This document shows positions 50,576-59,552 of a stretch of DNA of 64,000 bases, piece after piece. The translations under genes were made by a program, and so were the position numbers. This DNA comes from Streptomyces sp. CB02261 (GTDB lineage: Bacteria; Actinomycetota; Actinomycetes; Streptomycetales; Streptomycetaceae): assembly GCF_001905665.1 (NCBI RefSeq), contig NZ_LIVX01000004.1, forward strand, positions 771,019 to 835,018, in the 5' to 3' direction. Under the pieces are notes generated by a model that was given only the letters and a program-made list of their open reading frames with translations, ran no database searches and was not told where the DNA came from. Each line of letters opens with the position of its first letter. The stretch's first letter is position 1.

Positions 50576-51703
50576 ATGGACAAAGGACGGTTCGCTGTCC
50601 CGGCCGGGGTCACCGACTGGGCGATCGCCGTGGGCGTGGCGGCGCTGCTGCTGGGCACCGGCCTGTCCGGGCCGCACCCGGCCGGGGGCCGGGAGGTGAT
50701 CGGCGCCTCGCTGCTGGCGCTCGGCGGGCTCGCGCTGGCCGCGCGCCGCCGGGCACCGCTCGCCGTCCTGGCCGTCACCGGCCTGTGCGCCGTGGGCCAC
50801 CAGGCGGCGGGGTTCGAGGTGCTCGCCGTCTCCTACCTGGTCGCGGTCTTCGGCGCCGTACGCGCCGGGCGTCGCACCGTCACCCTGGCCGCGTCCGTCG
50901 GTCTGCCGGCCGTGCTCTTCCTCACCGCCCTGGTCCTCCAGGACGGTTCCGTGCGCGAGGTCGCGGCGCAGGCGCGGAGCACCCTGGAGATCGCCTGGCT
51001 GATCGCCGCCTTCGCCGCCGGGGAGGCGGTGCGGCAGGCCGAACGGCGGGCGGAGGAAGCCGAGCACACCCGCGAGGAGACCGCGCGACGCCGGGCCGAC
51101 GAGGAGCGGCTGCGCATCGCGCGCGAGCTCCATGACTCGCTGACCCACCAGATCTCGGTCATCACCGTGCAGTCCGAGGTCGCCGTCCATGTGGCCGGGC
51201 GCCGGGGCGAGCAGGTGCCGGAGGCCCTGCTGGCGATCCGGGAGGCGGGCCGGGAGGCGAGCCGGGAACTGCGTGCGACCCTGGAGGCTCTGCGGGACGA
51301 CGACACCACCCCGCCGCGCGGAGTCGACCACATCCCCCACCTGGTGACACGGTTCCGGACGTCCGGTCTGGAGACGACGCTGACGATCGAGGGGGACCCA
51401 CACACCGTGCCGTCCGCGGTGGGGCGTACCGCGTACCGGATCGTGCAGGAGTCGCTCACCAACGTCTCCCGGCACGCCGCCGCCACCGTCGCCTCGGTGC
51501 TGATCGACTACCGGCCGGACGTCCTCGCCATCCGCGTCGACGACGACGGGACGGCGACGCGGGACACCGCGCCGACGCCCGGCCTCGGGCTCCTGGGCAT
51601 GCGGGAACGCGTCACCGCCCTGGGCGGCCGACTGCGCACCGAACCGCGCGCCGGTGGCGGCTTCACCGTCCAGGCCGAACTCCCCACCGGGGGAGCGTCG
51701 TGA
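50576..51703 (+). CDS. sensor histidine kinase, NarL-system type
   Basis: 375 residues. Four to five membrane helices (residues 10-150) lead through a coiled coil (AERRAEEAEHTREETARRRA) into a HisKA_3 domain with phospho-acceptor His186 in IARELHDSLTHQISVIT. The ATPase domain has GRTAYRIVQESLTNVSRHA (N-box) and DDDGTA...GLGLLGMRERV. It has no large external sensor loop, so the signal is probably sensed in the membrane. The response regulator gene overlaps its stop (GTGA). Confidence 0.92.
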   Translation: MDKGRFAVPAGVTDWAIAVGVAALLLGTGLSGPHPAGGREVIGASLLALGGLALAARRRAPLAVLAVTGLCAVGHQAAGFEVLAVSYLVAVFGAVRAGRRTVTLAASVGLPAVLFLTALVLQDGSVREVAAQARSTLEIAWLIAAFAAGEAVRQAERRAEEAEHTREETARRRADEERLRIARELHDSLTHQISVITVQSEVAVHVAGRRGEQVPEALLAIREAGREASRELRATLEALRDDDTTPPRGVDHIPHLVTRFRTSGLETTLTIEGDPHTVPSAVGRTAYRIVQESLTNVSRHAAATVASVLIDYRPDVLAIRVDDDGTATRDTAPTPGLGLLGMRERVTALGGRLRTEPRAGGGFTVQAELPTGGAS

Positions 51704-52362
51704 TCCGGGTGGTGCTCGCCGACGACCAGCCGCTCATCCGCAGCGGTTTCCGCGCGCTGCTCGACCTCGAGGACGACATCGAGGTCGTGGGCGAGGCCGC
51801 CGACGGCGAGGAGGGCGTGGCTCTCGTCCGGAAGCAGGTGCCCGACGTCGCACTCGTCGACATCCAGATGCCCGTCATGAACGGCATCGAGGCGACTCGG
51901 CGCATCGCAGCGGATCCGGCCCTGGCCGGCGTGCACGTCGTCATGCTGACCAACTACGGCATGGACGAGTACGTCTTCGACGCGCTGCGCGCCGGGGCGG
52001 CCGGGTTCCTCGTCAAGGACATCCTCCCGGAGGACTTCCTGCACGCCGTCCGTGTGGCCGCCCGCGGCGACGCACTGCTCGCGCCCTCGATCACCCGGAA
52101 GCTGATCGACCGCTACGTCACCCAGCCGCCGCCCGCCCGCGTCGGCAGCCGCCTGGCGGAACTGACCGGCCGGGAACGCGAGGCGGTCGTCCTCGTCGCC
52201 CACGGCCTGACCAACGACGAGATCGCCGCCCGCATGGTCATCACCCCGTCGACCGCGAAGACCCATGTCAACCGGGCGATGACCAAGCTCCACGCACGCG
52301 ACCGCGCCCAACTCGTCGTCCTCGCCTACGAGTCCGGCCTGGTGGCCCCGCGCACCTCCTGA
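51700..52362 (+). CDS. response regulator, NarL/LuxR family
   Basis: 220 residues: receiver domain with phospho-acceptor Asp54 (ALVDIQMPVMNG) and Lys in GFLVKDILPEDF, then a LuxR helix-turn-helix (LTGREREAVVLVAHGLTNDE, TAKTHVNRAMTKL). Translationally coupled to the kinase. Targets unknown. It converges with two bases' gap on the AI-2E family transporter gene. Confidence 0.95.
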   Translation: MIRVVLADDQPLIRSGFRALLDLEDDIEVVGEAADGEEGVALVRKQVPDVALVDIQMPVMNGIEATRRIAADPALAGVHVVMLTNYGMDEYVFDALRAGAAGFLVKDILPEDFLHAVRVAARGDALLAPSITRKLIDRYVTQPPPARVGSRLAELTGREREAVVLVAHGLTNDEIAARMVITPSTAKTHVNRAMTKLHARDRAQLVVLAYESGLVAPRTS

Positions 52363-52364
52363 CC

Positions 52365-53477
52365 CTAGGAAACGGCGGGCGCCGTCTGCGGCTCCCCGGC
52401 TTCCGGTTCGGGGGACGGGGCCGAGAGCTGCTCGCGGAGGTAGTTCCAGATCACCGAGATCAGCGCTGCCGCGGGGACCGCGAGGAGGCTGCCGACGATG
52501 CCGGCGAGGCTGCCGCCCAGTGTCACGGCAAGGAGGACGACCGCGGCGTGCAGGCCGAGGCCGCGGCTCTGGATCATGGGCTGGAAGACGTTGCCCTCCA
52601 GCTGCTGCACCACGACGATGATCAGCAGGACGAGCAGAGCGTCGGTCAGGCCGTTCGACACCAGCGCGATGAGGACCGCGACCAGGCCGGCGAAGAGGGC
52701 GCCGATGATGGGCACGAACGCGGAGACGAAGGTCAGCACGGCCAGGGGAAGCACCAGGGGGACGTCGAGGAACCACAGTCCCAGGCCGATGAAGACGGCG
52801 TCGAGCAGGCCGACGAACGCCTGCGACCGCACGAACGCGCCCAGGGTCTCCCAACCGCGCGCGGCCACGACGGGGACGTCGGTGGCCAGGCGGCCCGGCA
52901 GCTGGCGGGTCAGCCACGGCAGGAACCGCGGCCCGTCCTTGAGGAAGAAGAACATCAGGAAGAGCGCGAGGACGGCCGTGACGAGACCGTCGACCACGGT
53001 GCCCACGCCCGCGACGACGGTGCCGACCATGCTGCCGACACTGTCCTGGATCCGGGCGATCGCGGCGTCGAAGGCACCGGAGATCTGGTCGTCCCCGATG
53101 TTGAGCGGCGGCCCGGCGGCCCATTCGCGCACCTTCTGGATGCCCTCGACCACGCCGTCGGCGAGTTCGCCGGACTGGGACGCGACGGGCACCGCGATCA
53201 GCGCCACGATGCCGGCGACCACCAGGAGGAAGAGGACGGTGACCACGGCCGCGGCCAGGGCGGGTGCCCACCCGAGCCGCCGCAGGAAGCGGGTGAGGGG
53301 CCAGGTCATGGTGGTGAGGAAGAGGGCCACTATGAGCGGCCAGACGACCGACCACATGCGGCCCAGGATCCACAGGGCCACTGCCGCCATCAGCAGGACT
53401 AGCAGCGACTCGGCGGAGACGCGTGCTGCTCTGCGCAGTGCGGCAGCCGTCTTCGGTGAACTCAACGTGTCAGACAT
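52365..53477 (-). CDS. AI-2E family (PerM/YdiK-like) transporter
   Basis: 370 residues with about eight transmembrane helices. The family core is GLLDAVFIGLGLWFLDVPLV, LTFVSAFVPIIGALFAGLVAV, QQLEGNVFQPMIQSRGLGL and LAGIVGSLLAVPAAALISVIW. Members export small molecules or act as ion antiporters; autoinducer export is only one example. ATG 53477 is used; a GTG at 53504 is possible. Confidence 0.92.
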   Translation of the reverse strand: MSDTLSSPKTAAALRRAARVSAESLLVLLMAAVALWILGRMWSVVWPLIVALFLTTMTWPLTRFLRRLGWAPALAAAVVTVLFLLVVAGIVALIAVPVASQSGELADGVVEGIQKVREWAAGPPLNIGDDQISGAFDAAIARIQDSVGSMVGTVVAGVGTVVDGLVTAVLALFLMFFFLKDGPRFLPWLTRQLPGRLATDVPVVAARGWETLGAFVRSQAFVGLLDAVFIGLGLWFLDVPLVLPLAVLTFVSAFVPIIGALFAGLVAVLIALVSNGLTDALLVLLIIVVVQQLEGNVFQPMIQSRGLGLHAAVVLLAVTLGGSLAGIVGSLLAVPAAALISVIWNYLREQLSAPSPEPEAGEPQTAPAVS

Positions 53478-53540
53478 GGGGCTCACCCTATGGTCGTCCG
53501 CCACCCGGCCGGTCGTCCGGTTCGGGGCGAGGCCGGGTGT

Positions 53541-54440
53541 TCAGGGGCGCGGCCCCGTCGGCAGGTAGTAGGGGCGGTTGTGGGCGGCCACGGGGGGTGA
53601 CTGGAACGTCCAGGCGCCGGCGGCCGGTGGCTCGTCGGCGAGGAGGGTGCGGAGGTCGCGGCCGAGTCCGCCGTCCTGGGACGGGAGCGTCAGCCGTGTG
53701 CGGTCGGCGTGTTCGGGGGATGCCAGGTCGTACCAGCGGTACGGCTGGTAGACGTTCATCGGGCCGGCGAGCAGGCGCCCCTCGGGGTCGGTGCCGTAGC
53801 CCGTGATCGGGGCCGAGCTGGCGGCGACGCCGGTGAGGCCGTCCAGCTCGGCCGTGAGGTCGAGCAGCGGGCTGGGGTTCCTCTCCAGGGTGCCGTCCGG
53901 CCCGATCGCCGCCGCCCTGCACCGTACGGTCCAGGTCGTGCCCTCCGGCCCGTTGAGGGACGGCAGGCCGACCTCGAACCAGCCCGGGTACTTGGGCTCC
54001 GCGTAGAGCTCACGCCCGGCCCTGATCGCGAAGGGGTTGTCGCACACGACATGGACGCGGGCGATGCCGAGCAGCTTCGTCTGGTCCCAGCCCCGCGCGT
54101 ACTGCGCGTAGGTCAGTCGCGGCAGACGTCCGGCCTCGGTCGTGGGGAAGGCGATGACGTTGACCTCGATCTCCTGGGTGACGCCCCCGCCGAACGCGTA
54201 CTGCGCGAAGTACAGCTGGTAGTTGAGCGAGACCAGCGCCCGTCCGTCCTCGAACGTGGCCGCCGTCAGATCGGGGTGGTGCTTGGCGAGCAGGTCCCGG
54301 ACCGGCTCGGGGTCCACCAGCCAGTCGACGCCGATCTGGTGCAGGGCGCCGTAGTGGAAGGGGAGCCGGAACGGATCGGGTACGGGGGGCAGGGGCAGGT
54401 GTGCGCTCACGTCGGGCCTCCTGGGGGCGGTGGGGGTCAT
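53541..54440 (-). CDS. acetoacetate decarboxylase-like protein
   Basis: 299 residues. The fold looks like the acetoacetate decarboxylase superfamily: FHYGALHQIGVDWLVDPEPV, EIEVNVIAFPTTEAGRLPRL, DNPFAIRAGRELYAEPKYPG and GPMNVYQPYRWYDLA. The lysine of GRELYAEPKY sits where that family has a conserved G-R-E...K segment, but whether it forms the catalytic Schiff base is uncertain. ATG 54440 overlaps the stop of the GMC gene by four bases, so it is the third gene of the sugar/alcohol dehydrogenase operon. Confidence 0.6.
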   Translation of the reverse strand: MTPTAPRRPDVSAHLPLPPVPDPFRLPFHYGALHQIGVDWLVDPEPVRDLLAKHHPDLTAATFEDGRALVSLNYQLYFAQYAFGGGVTQEIEVNVIAFPTTEAGRLPRLTYAQYARGWDQTKLLGIARVHVVCDNPFAIRAGRELYAEPKYPGWFEVGLPSLNGPEGTTWTVRCRAAAIGPDGTLERNPSPLLDLTAELDGLTGVAASSAPITGYGTDPEGRLLAGPMNVYQPYRWYDLASPEHADRTRLTLPSQDGGLGRDLRTLLADEPPAAGAWTFQSPPVAAHNRPYYLPTGPRP

Positions 54441-56341
54441 GCGGTCGCGGGGGACGCCGGGGGCGCGGCCAGGGACCGCGGCCGGTCGCGCGCCGCCAGG
54501 TCCGCCTCGATCCGCTCGGCGCTGCGCAGGGCGAGCGCGGCCATCGTCAGGGTCGGGTTGGAGGTGGCCACCGAGGGCATGCTGCCGCAGCCGACGGCGT
54601 ACAGCCCCGGGTGGTCCCAGCAGCGCTGCCAGGCGTCCACCACGGACGTGGTGGGGGAGTCGCCCATGATGTGGGTGCCCGCGGCGTGACCGGCGCCCCG
54701 GTATCCGTACGTGCGGCCGTGGTGCTCGAAGCGGCCCGGCCAGGCCGCCGCCGGTGTGTAGTCCGTGTGGTCCTCGGCGCCGAGCAGGGCGAAGATCTGG
54801 TCCGAGACCGCGCGGGCCGCCACCATCCCCTTCCGCACGTGCTCGTCGAGGTCGTAGGTGACCAGGGGGAGGGGCAGGCCCGACGCGTCGCGTGCGCTCG
54901 GGTGGAGGGTGACCCGGTTCGCGGCGTCGGCGCCCTGTTCCATCTCGAACTGCAGGGTGAACTGGCGCCGGATCCGGTCCCCGACGGCCTGCCTCAACTC
55001 CGCTCCGAAGAGGCCCCGTTCGTTGAGGAAGTGCTGCACGTCCGTGTCGACGGGACCCCTGGCCCAGACCCAGCCCCACGCTCCGAACTCGACACGGAAG
55101 GGTGCCCGCAGCCGGCGCGCCGCGCCCGTGCGGAAGCCCTCGAAGCCGGAGACCGAGCCCGGGCCGCGGTACGGACCGGCGTCCTCGGGCAACAGGCCCC
55201 AGGTCAGAAGTACCGGATGGTCCATCAGGTTGCGGCCCACCTGGCCGCTGCGGTCGGCGAGTCCGGAGAGGAGCAGCAGCCGGGCGTTCTCCACGGCGTG
55301 CGCGGCGAGGACGACGACATCGGCGTGCGCCACGGACACCTCTCCGTCGTAGGAGCGGTACTCCACGCCGGAGGCGCGCCCCCGACCGTCGACGAGGACG
55401 CGGCTCACCACCGACCGGTCCCGCAGCGTGACGCTCGCGCTCCAGCGGCCCTGGGTCTTGAGCGGGGTGTACTTCGCGTACGACGGGCAGTGCGGGATGC
55501 AGCTCGCGTTGCCCACGCACCGGCTGTCGGGGTCGGGCCGCCCGTGCCGTCCGAGCGGCAGGTAGCCGCGGCCGCCGTCGTACCGGGGGTCGGGCACGCC
55601 GTTGCGGGCGTGCGGTGTGCCGACCACCCGCAGCTCCACCTCGGTCAGGGCGACGGGGTCCTTGACGCGCCGGCCGTCGAGGCGGGCGGCGAGCACGCTG
55701 TCCAGGCGGGCGGCGGGCAGGGGCCGCATGGGGAACACGTAGTCGTCGGGAAAGGGCAGCCCGACGTGCTCGCGCTGTTCGTCGACGTCGGCGGCCACCC
55801 CCAACTCCCCTTCAGCCGCACGGTAATGGGGCTCAAGCTCGTCGTAGGTCAGCGGCCACCGTCGGCCGTACCCGAGGGCTTCGGTGTCGAAGTCCTCCGG
55901 GAGCATGCGCGGCGCGAGGCCGGTCCACACGGTGCCGGTGCCGCCGTTGACGCGGACGTATCCGCTGGCGTACGGGAGGGGGCCGTCCTGCCGGAGATGA
56001 CCGGACGCCCGGAAGCCGGTGGCGCCGTCCGTGCCGACGAGGTCCGCCACCTCGGGCCAGTCGGCCGCCGGATGGGCCCGACGGGGGAAGGCCGGCACCT
56101 CGGCGACGGGCGTCCTGCCGGCGGTGGGCGTCAGACCAGCGGTGGGCGGATCCACGGCCGGCCCCGGTGCTCCAGGCCCCGCCGCGCCTGCCTCCAGGAC
56201 CACGGCGCCCGGCCCCGGGGCTCCGGGCTCCGCCGCGCCCGCCTCCAGGACCAGGACCCGCCGGCCCTGTCGGCCGAGCCGTTCCGCGACGAGCGATCCC
56301 GCGACACCGGCGCCGACGACGACCACGTCGTACCCCGTCAC
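54437..56341 (-). CDS. GMC-family FAD-dependent sugar/alcohol dehydrogenase
   Basis: 634 residues. It starts GTG 56341 with the FAD site YDVVVVGAGVAGSLVAERLG, followed by an Ala/Gly/Pro insertion in which VLEAGAAxPGAPGP is repeated. Further GMC features are GGTGTVWTGLAPRML, CVGNASCIPHCPSYAKYTP with cysteines, VVLAAHAVENARLLLLSG and the C-terminal GTHIMGDSPTTSVVD...NPTLTMAALALRSAE. It is preceded by a gluconate/sorbitol dehydrogenase small-subunit gene with GTGA overlap, so the two form one membrane-associated FAD dehydrogenase. The exact substrate is unknown. Confidence 0.87.
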   Translation of the reverse strand: MTGYDVVVVGAGVAGSLVAERLGRQGRRVLVLEAGAAEPGAPGPGAVVLEAGAAGPGAPGPAVDPPTAGLTPTAGRTPVAEVPAFPRRAHPAADWPEVADLVGTDGATGFRASGHLRQDGPLPYASGYVRVNGGTGTVWTGLAPRMLPEDFDTEALGYGRRWPLTYDELEPHYRAAEGELGVAADVDEQREHVGLPFPDDYVFPMRPLPAARLDSVLAARLDGRRVKDPVALTEVELRVVGTPHARNGVPDPRYDGGRGYLPLGRHGRPDPDSRCVGNASCIPHCPSYAKYTPLKTQGRWSASVTLRDRSVVSRVLVDGRGRASGVEYRSYDGEVSVAHADVVVLAAHAVENARLLLLSGLADRSGQVGRNLMDHPVLLTWGLLPEDAGPYRGPGSVSGFEGFRTGAARRLRAPFRVEFGAWGWVWARGPVDTDVQHFLNERGLFGAELRQAVGDRIRRQFTLQFEMEQGADAANRVTLHPSARDASGLPLPLVTYDLDEHVRKGMVAARAVSDQIFALLGAEDHTDYTPAAAWPGRFEHHGRTYGYRGAGHAAGTHIMGDSPTTSVVDAWQRCWDHPGLYAVGCGSMPSVATSNPTLTMAALALRSAERIEADLAARDRPRSLAAPPASPATA

Positions 56342-56745
56342 CGGCCGCTCCCCTCGACCTGGTCGCCCGGACCGGACCGGGCGGGGGCCCCGGCCCAACT
56401 CCCGTAACCCTGGGGATCCGTGGCGGGAGCCCGCAGCCCGGCCGCCTTCCACACCAGCCCCTCGGCGTAGCCGCGGGGGGACACCGTGACCGGCGGGGTC
56501 CCCGGCCAGCTGCCCGTGTACCAGAGGTACGTCACCGCGCGGGCCGTCTCCCTCAGCTCCCCGCCCATGGTGCCGTCGGGTTCCCGCGCGTGCACCAGCC
56601 GCGCGTACCGGTCGGCGCCGAGCCGTTCCGCGGCGACCGCCCGGTACACCTCGGTCAGGCCCGTGGCCTCCAGGGTCGCCGGGTCGAAGCCGGTCAGGAC
56701 CGCCGACAGGGCGGTGAAACGACGTGTCTCGTCTGTAGGGGGCAC
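56338..56745 (-). CDS. small (gamma-type) subunit of FAD sugar dehydrogenase
   Basis: 135 residues resembling the small subunits of membrane-bound sorbitol/gluconate 2-dehydrogenases: FTALSAVLTGFDPATLEATG, AVTYLWYTGSWPG, PRGYAEGLVWKAAG, GYGSWA. These assist maturation and export of the FAD subunit. GTG 56745 has no clear ribosome site. First gene of a three-gene operon. Confidence 0.75.
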   Translation of the reverse strand: MPPTDETRRFTALSAVLTGFDPATLEATGLTEVYRAVAAERLGADRYARLVHAREPDGTMGGELRETARAVTYLWYTGSWPGTPPVTVSPRGYAEGLVWKAAGLRAPATDPQGYGSWAGAPARSGPGDQVEGSGR

Positions 56746-56926
56746 GCGGGCATCGGTGCCCTGCTGCCCGCCGGTCCAAGCGCCGCGCCCTCGGAAGGGC
56801 TGGAATGCGCCCCCGGGCGCTCCCTCACAAGGAGCGCGGGGTCCGATCTGACGTTCGACAGGCGTCCACCTGGCGACCGACCCGGCGCCGAGCGCCGACC
56901 GGAGCCGAAGTGGCTCGACGCCGTGG

Positions 56927-57271
56927 TCACTTCAGGGGGTCGTGGCCCCAGTTCATGAGGGAGTGGCGCCGGGGGGTGTCGGTCACGTCCCCGCCGGGCC
57001 GCTGGGCGAGGTGCCGGTGGACGTAGCCGACGACCTTGCGCATGTGCGCGATGTCGTCGTCGCTCAGATCGTCCTTCTTCGTCGACAGGAGGTCGACGAT
57101 GCGCCGGCCGGAGGCATGGCCGACGCTCTCGCCGCCGTCGCTCTGGCCGACACTCTTCGACTCGTCGGTGTCCAGCCACTTCTCGAGTTCCCCGGCGGTC
57201 ATGTTGACCGCCTCGCGGAACTCCTTCGGAACGCCGTCCCGGTCGTCGTCCCGCCGATCGGCGGCCGTCAC
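56927..57271 (-). CDS. DUF3140-family protein
   Basis: 114 residues: FREAVNMTAGELEKWLDTDE, GRRIVDLLSTKKDDLSDDDI, HMRKVVGYVHRHLAQRP and SLMNWGHDP, matching DUF3140. Function unknown; DNA association has been suggested for the family. GTG 57271 overlaps the stop of the DUF2945 gene, a common pairing in actinomycetes. Confidence 0.85.
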   Translation of the reverse strand: MTAADRRDDDRDGVPKEFREAVNMTAGELEKWLDTDESKSVGQSDGGESVGHASGRRIVDLLSTKKDDLSDDDIAHMRKVVGYVHRHLAQRPGGDVTDTPRRHSLMNWGHDPLK

Positions 57272-57495
57272 GAGCGCTTGCCCTTCTTCCGCAGGGCGCC
57301 GGGCTTGTGCACGGCGTTGCGACCGGTCTTGTCGCTCTCCACCTCGTACTGCGGTTCGTCCTCGGAGGCGTCCACGGTCCGTCCGGCCGCCCGGCCCCGG
57401 TCCGTGATCTTCTTCTTGACCTTGCCCGTGACGTTCTGGCCGTGGCTCTTCCACGCCACCTCGTCACCCTTCTTCAGGTCGTCCTTCTCCGCCAC
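57268..57495 (-). CDS. DUF2945 (hypervirulence-associated/TUDOR-like) small protein
   Basis: 75 residues: DLKKGDEVAWKSHGQNVTGK, then VKKKITDRG and PQYEVESDKTGRNAVHKPGA. This is the DUF2945 fold, a small beta-barrel. GTG 57495 follows AGGAGCACGTC. It is co-transcribed and coupled with the DUF3140 gene. Stress-related in related genomes; molecular role unknown. Confidence 0.88.
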   Translation of the reverse strand: MAEKDDLKKGDEVAWKSHGQNVTGKVKKKITDRGRAAGRTVDASEDEPQYEVESDKTGRNAVHKPGALRKKGKRS

Positions 57496-57739
57496 GACGT
57501 GCTCCTCTCGCGGGGCGCGATGCCGCCCGTGCTCCTCCGGTCTCGGGGCACGCGCACGCGCGCCCGGTCCCAGACTCGTGCAGCTCTCCGCACGGCGCAC
57601 CCGCTGCCCGAGGCCGCCGTCGACGCGCGTGCTCCGAATGGAGGTACGGCGATAGCCGCCGCGCCACGGCTCGGCTGGGATGGCCCTGAGACATGCCCGA
57701 TCCGCCGGCCCGTGCGGTTCTCTGGAAGGACGGTTCTCC

Positions 57740-58198
57740 ATGTACGAGAGCGGCGACGGCCCCGACAGCGGCCACCGGCGTCCGGACGGCGTCAGCGACG
57801 CCACCGTGGAAGCGCTCGGATCCCTGTCGAAGGCCTGGGAGACGATCGAGCGGGCCCGCGGCCACCTCTACTCCTTCCACCAGCTCACGGGAAGCGCCGA
57901 CCTGGAGCTGGACCGGGCGGTGGAGCTGCTGCGCGAGGCGGGCCACGCCGACTGGGCCGACCGCGTGCAGCGGGAGATCATGGGGCGCAACGTCATCCCC
58001 GGGCACTGGACCTTCCAGATCGTCGAGGAGTACGACCGCACCTACTACGAGCCGTTCCGTTCGGTGGAACGCCAGGCCGTGGCGGAGCTGGCCGAGGGAC
58101 GGGACCACCTCTACGAGGCGGAGATGAAGGAAGCCCGCCGCACCGACGGCCACCCCGACCACACCGCCCGCCCCGACAGCCCCGGCACCGACCGCTGA
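57740..58198 (+). CDS. hypothetical helical protein, 152 residues
   Basis: ATG 57740 follows GGAAGGACGG. It is mostly helical (VEALGSLSKAWETIERARGH, LELDRAVELLREAGHADWAD) with the conserved-looking patch MGRNVIPGHWTFQIVEEYDR. No known domain name is recalled, but the sequence looks conserved and soluble. It sits just upstream of the Dps gene in a cluster of stress-type genes. Confidence 0.8.
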   Translation: MYESGDGPDSGHRRPDGVSDATVEALGSLSKAWETIERARGHLYSFHQLTGSADLELDRAVELLREAGHADWADRVQREIMGRNVIPGHWTFQIVEEYDRTYYEPFRSVERQAVAELAEGRDHLYEAEMKEARRTDGHPDHTARPDSPGTDR

Positions 58199-58297
58199 TC
58201 CCTCATCCGTACGGCCGTCCCGGACGGCGACCATGCGGCGGCGGTGATTTCCTGCCCGCAGAGACGTGTTGTACGCCGGAAGGAAGAAGGTAAGGCC

Positions 58298-58873
58298 GTG
58301 GCCTCCGAGCCCGCACTCAGATACACCGTCCCGGGGATGTCGCCCGAGGACAGCACCGACATCGTCGAGCTGCTCCAGGGGCGGCTGCACGCGCTGAACG
58401 ACCTGCACCTGACCCTCAAGCACGTCCACTGGAACGTCGTCGGCCCGCACTTCATCGCGGTCCACGAGATGATCGACCCGCAGGTCGACCAGGTGCGGTC
58501 CATGACCGACGACCTCGCCGAGCGCATCTCCACCCTCGGCGGCGTGCCCCGGGGGACGCCGGGAGCGCTGGTCGCCGACCGGACGTGGGACGACTACTCC
58601 ATCGGGCGGGCCGAGGCCATCGCGCACCTGGGCGCCCTCGACGTCGTCTACACCCAGCTCATCGAGGACCACCGCGCCGCCATGGAGGCCACGGAGTCCT
58701 CCGACCCCGTCACGCAGGACATGCTCATCGAGCAGCTGCGCGGTCTCGAACTGTTCCAGTGGTTCGTCCGCGCCCACCTGGAGAGCAGCGGCGGGAGCCT
58801 CAGCACCGCCGGCGCCCGGACGGAACGAGCGGCGGCGGACCGCGCGGCCGAGCAGGCGCGCAACCAGCCCTGA
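58298..58873 (+). CDS. dps: Dps-family DNA-protection ferritin
   Basis: 191 residues with the Dps ferroxidase signature HVHWNVVGPHFIAVHEMID and the later helix DDLAERISTLGG. A C-terminal tail of about 25 residues rich in Ala/Arg could contact DNA. Dps dodecamers store iron and shield DNA under oxidative or osmotic stress. GTG 58298 follows GGAAGGAAGAAGG. Streptomycetes carry several Dps paralogues, so which one this is cannot be decided here. Confidence 0.92.
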   Translation: MASEPALRYTVPGMSPEDSTDIVELLQGRLHALNDLHLTLKHVHWNVVGPHFIAVHEMIDPQVDQVRSMTDDLAERISTLGGVPRGTPGALVADRTWDDYSIGRAEAIAHLGALDVVYTQLIEDHRAAMEATESSDPVTQDMLIEQLRGLELFQWFVRAHLESSGGSLSTAGARTERAAADRAAEQARNQP

Positions 58874-58916
58874 GCCGCGCACGGCGCACCAGCCCCGAGC
58901 CGCGCACGGCGCAGAG

Positions 58917-58942
58917 GAGCCCCGCCCGTCCCGGCGGGGCTC
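58917..58942 (+). terminator. terminator after dps
   Basis: GAGCCCCGCC, six-base loop, GGCGGGGCTC: a perfect 10-bp stem. Just before it, GAGCCGCGCACGGCGCA occurs twice in tandem. Confidence 0.82.
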
Positions 58943-59064
58943 TCACCACGCCCGGAGGTGCGTGCGAGGTCCCGCGGTGTTGGAATTGAAGGCGGCAACG
59001 AGCGCGGGCGAGGGCGTGGCTGCCGCACCAGCGGAGGCACGGAGCCGCCGGACGAGGAGTCGGT

Positions 59065-59517
59065 ATGAGCGTCGACGAACTTTCCGAGATGGGACCTGTC
59101 GATTACCTGGTTCTGGAGTTCCCCGGTAATCGCATGACCGGAGAGGGGCTGGCCCTGCTGCTCGACCTCGTCGAGCGGCACGTCATCCGGATCCTCGACC
59201 TGTCCTTCGTCCGCAAGGACGAGGACGGATCGGTCAGAGCGCTCCAGCTCAGCGACATGGACGGCGACGGGGAGCTCGACCTGGCCGTCTTCGACGGCGC
59301 CTCCTCGGGTCTGCTGGGCGAGGACGACCTCCAGGAGGCCGCCGCCGTCCTCGATCCCGGCAACTCCGCGGGCGTCCTCGTGTACGAGAACGTGTGGGCC
59401 GCGCCGCTGGCGGCGGCCCTGCGCCGCAGCGGAGCACGGATGGTGGCCGCCGGGAGGATCCCGGTCGAGGACCTCCTGGCGTCCCTGGATGCCGCCGAGG
59501 CGGGATCCGTCTCCTGA
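59065..59517 (+). CDS. DUF6325 (DUF1269-like) family protein
   Basis: 150 residues: MGPVDYLVLEFPGNRMTGEG, LLDLVERHVIRILDLSFVRK, NSAGVLVYENVWAAPLAAAL. The pattern is that of DUF6325/DUF1269 proteins, ferredoxin-like domains of unknown role. ATG 59065 follows GAGGAGTC. Followed 35 bases later by a SHOCT protein gene, a pairing common in actinomycetes. Confidence 0.85.
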   Translation: MSVDELSEMGPVDYLVLEFPGNRMTGEGLALLLDLVERHVIRILDLSFVRKDEDGSVRALQLSDMDGDGELDLAVFDGASSGLLGEDDLQEAAAVLDPGNSAGVLVYENVWAAPLAAALRRSGARMVAAGRIPVEDLLASLDAAEAGSVS

Positions 59518-59552
59518 CGTACCGCGTCCGCCCGACGACAAGGACATCTGTC

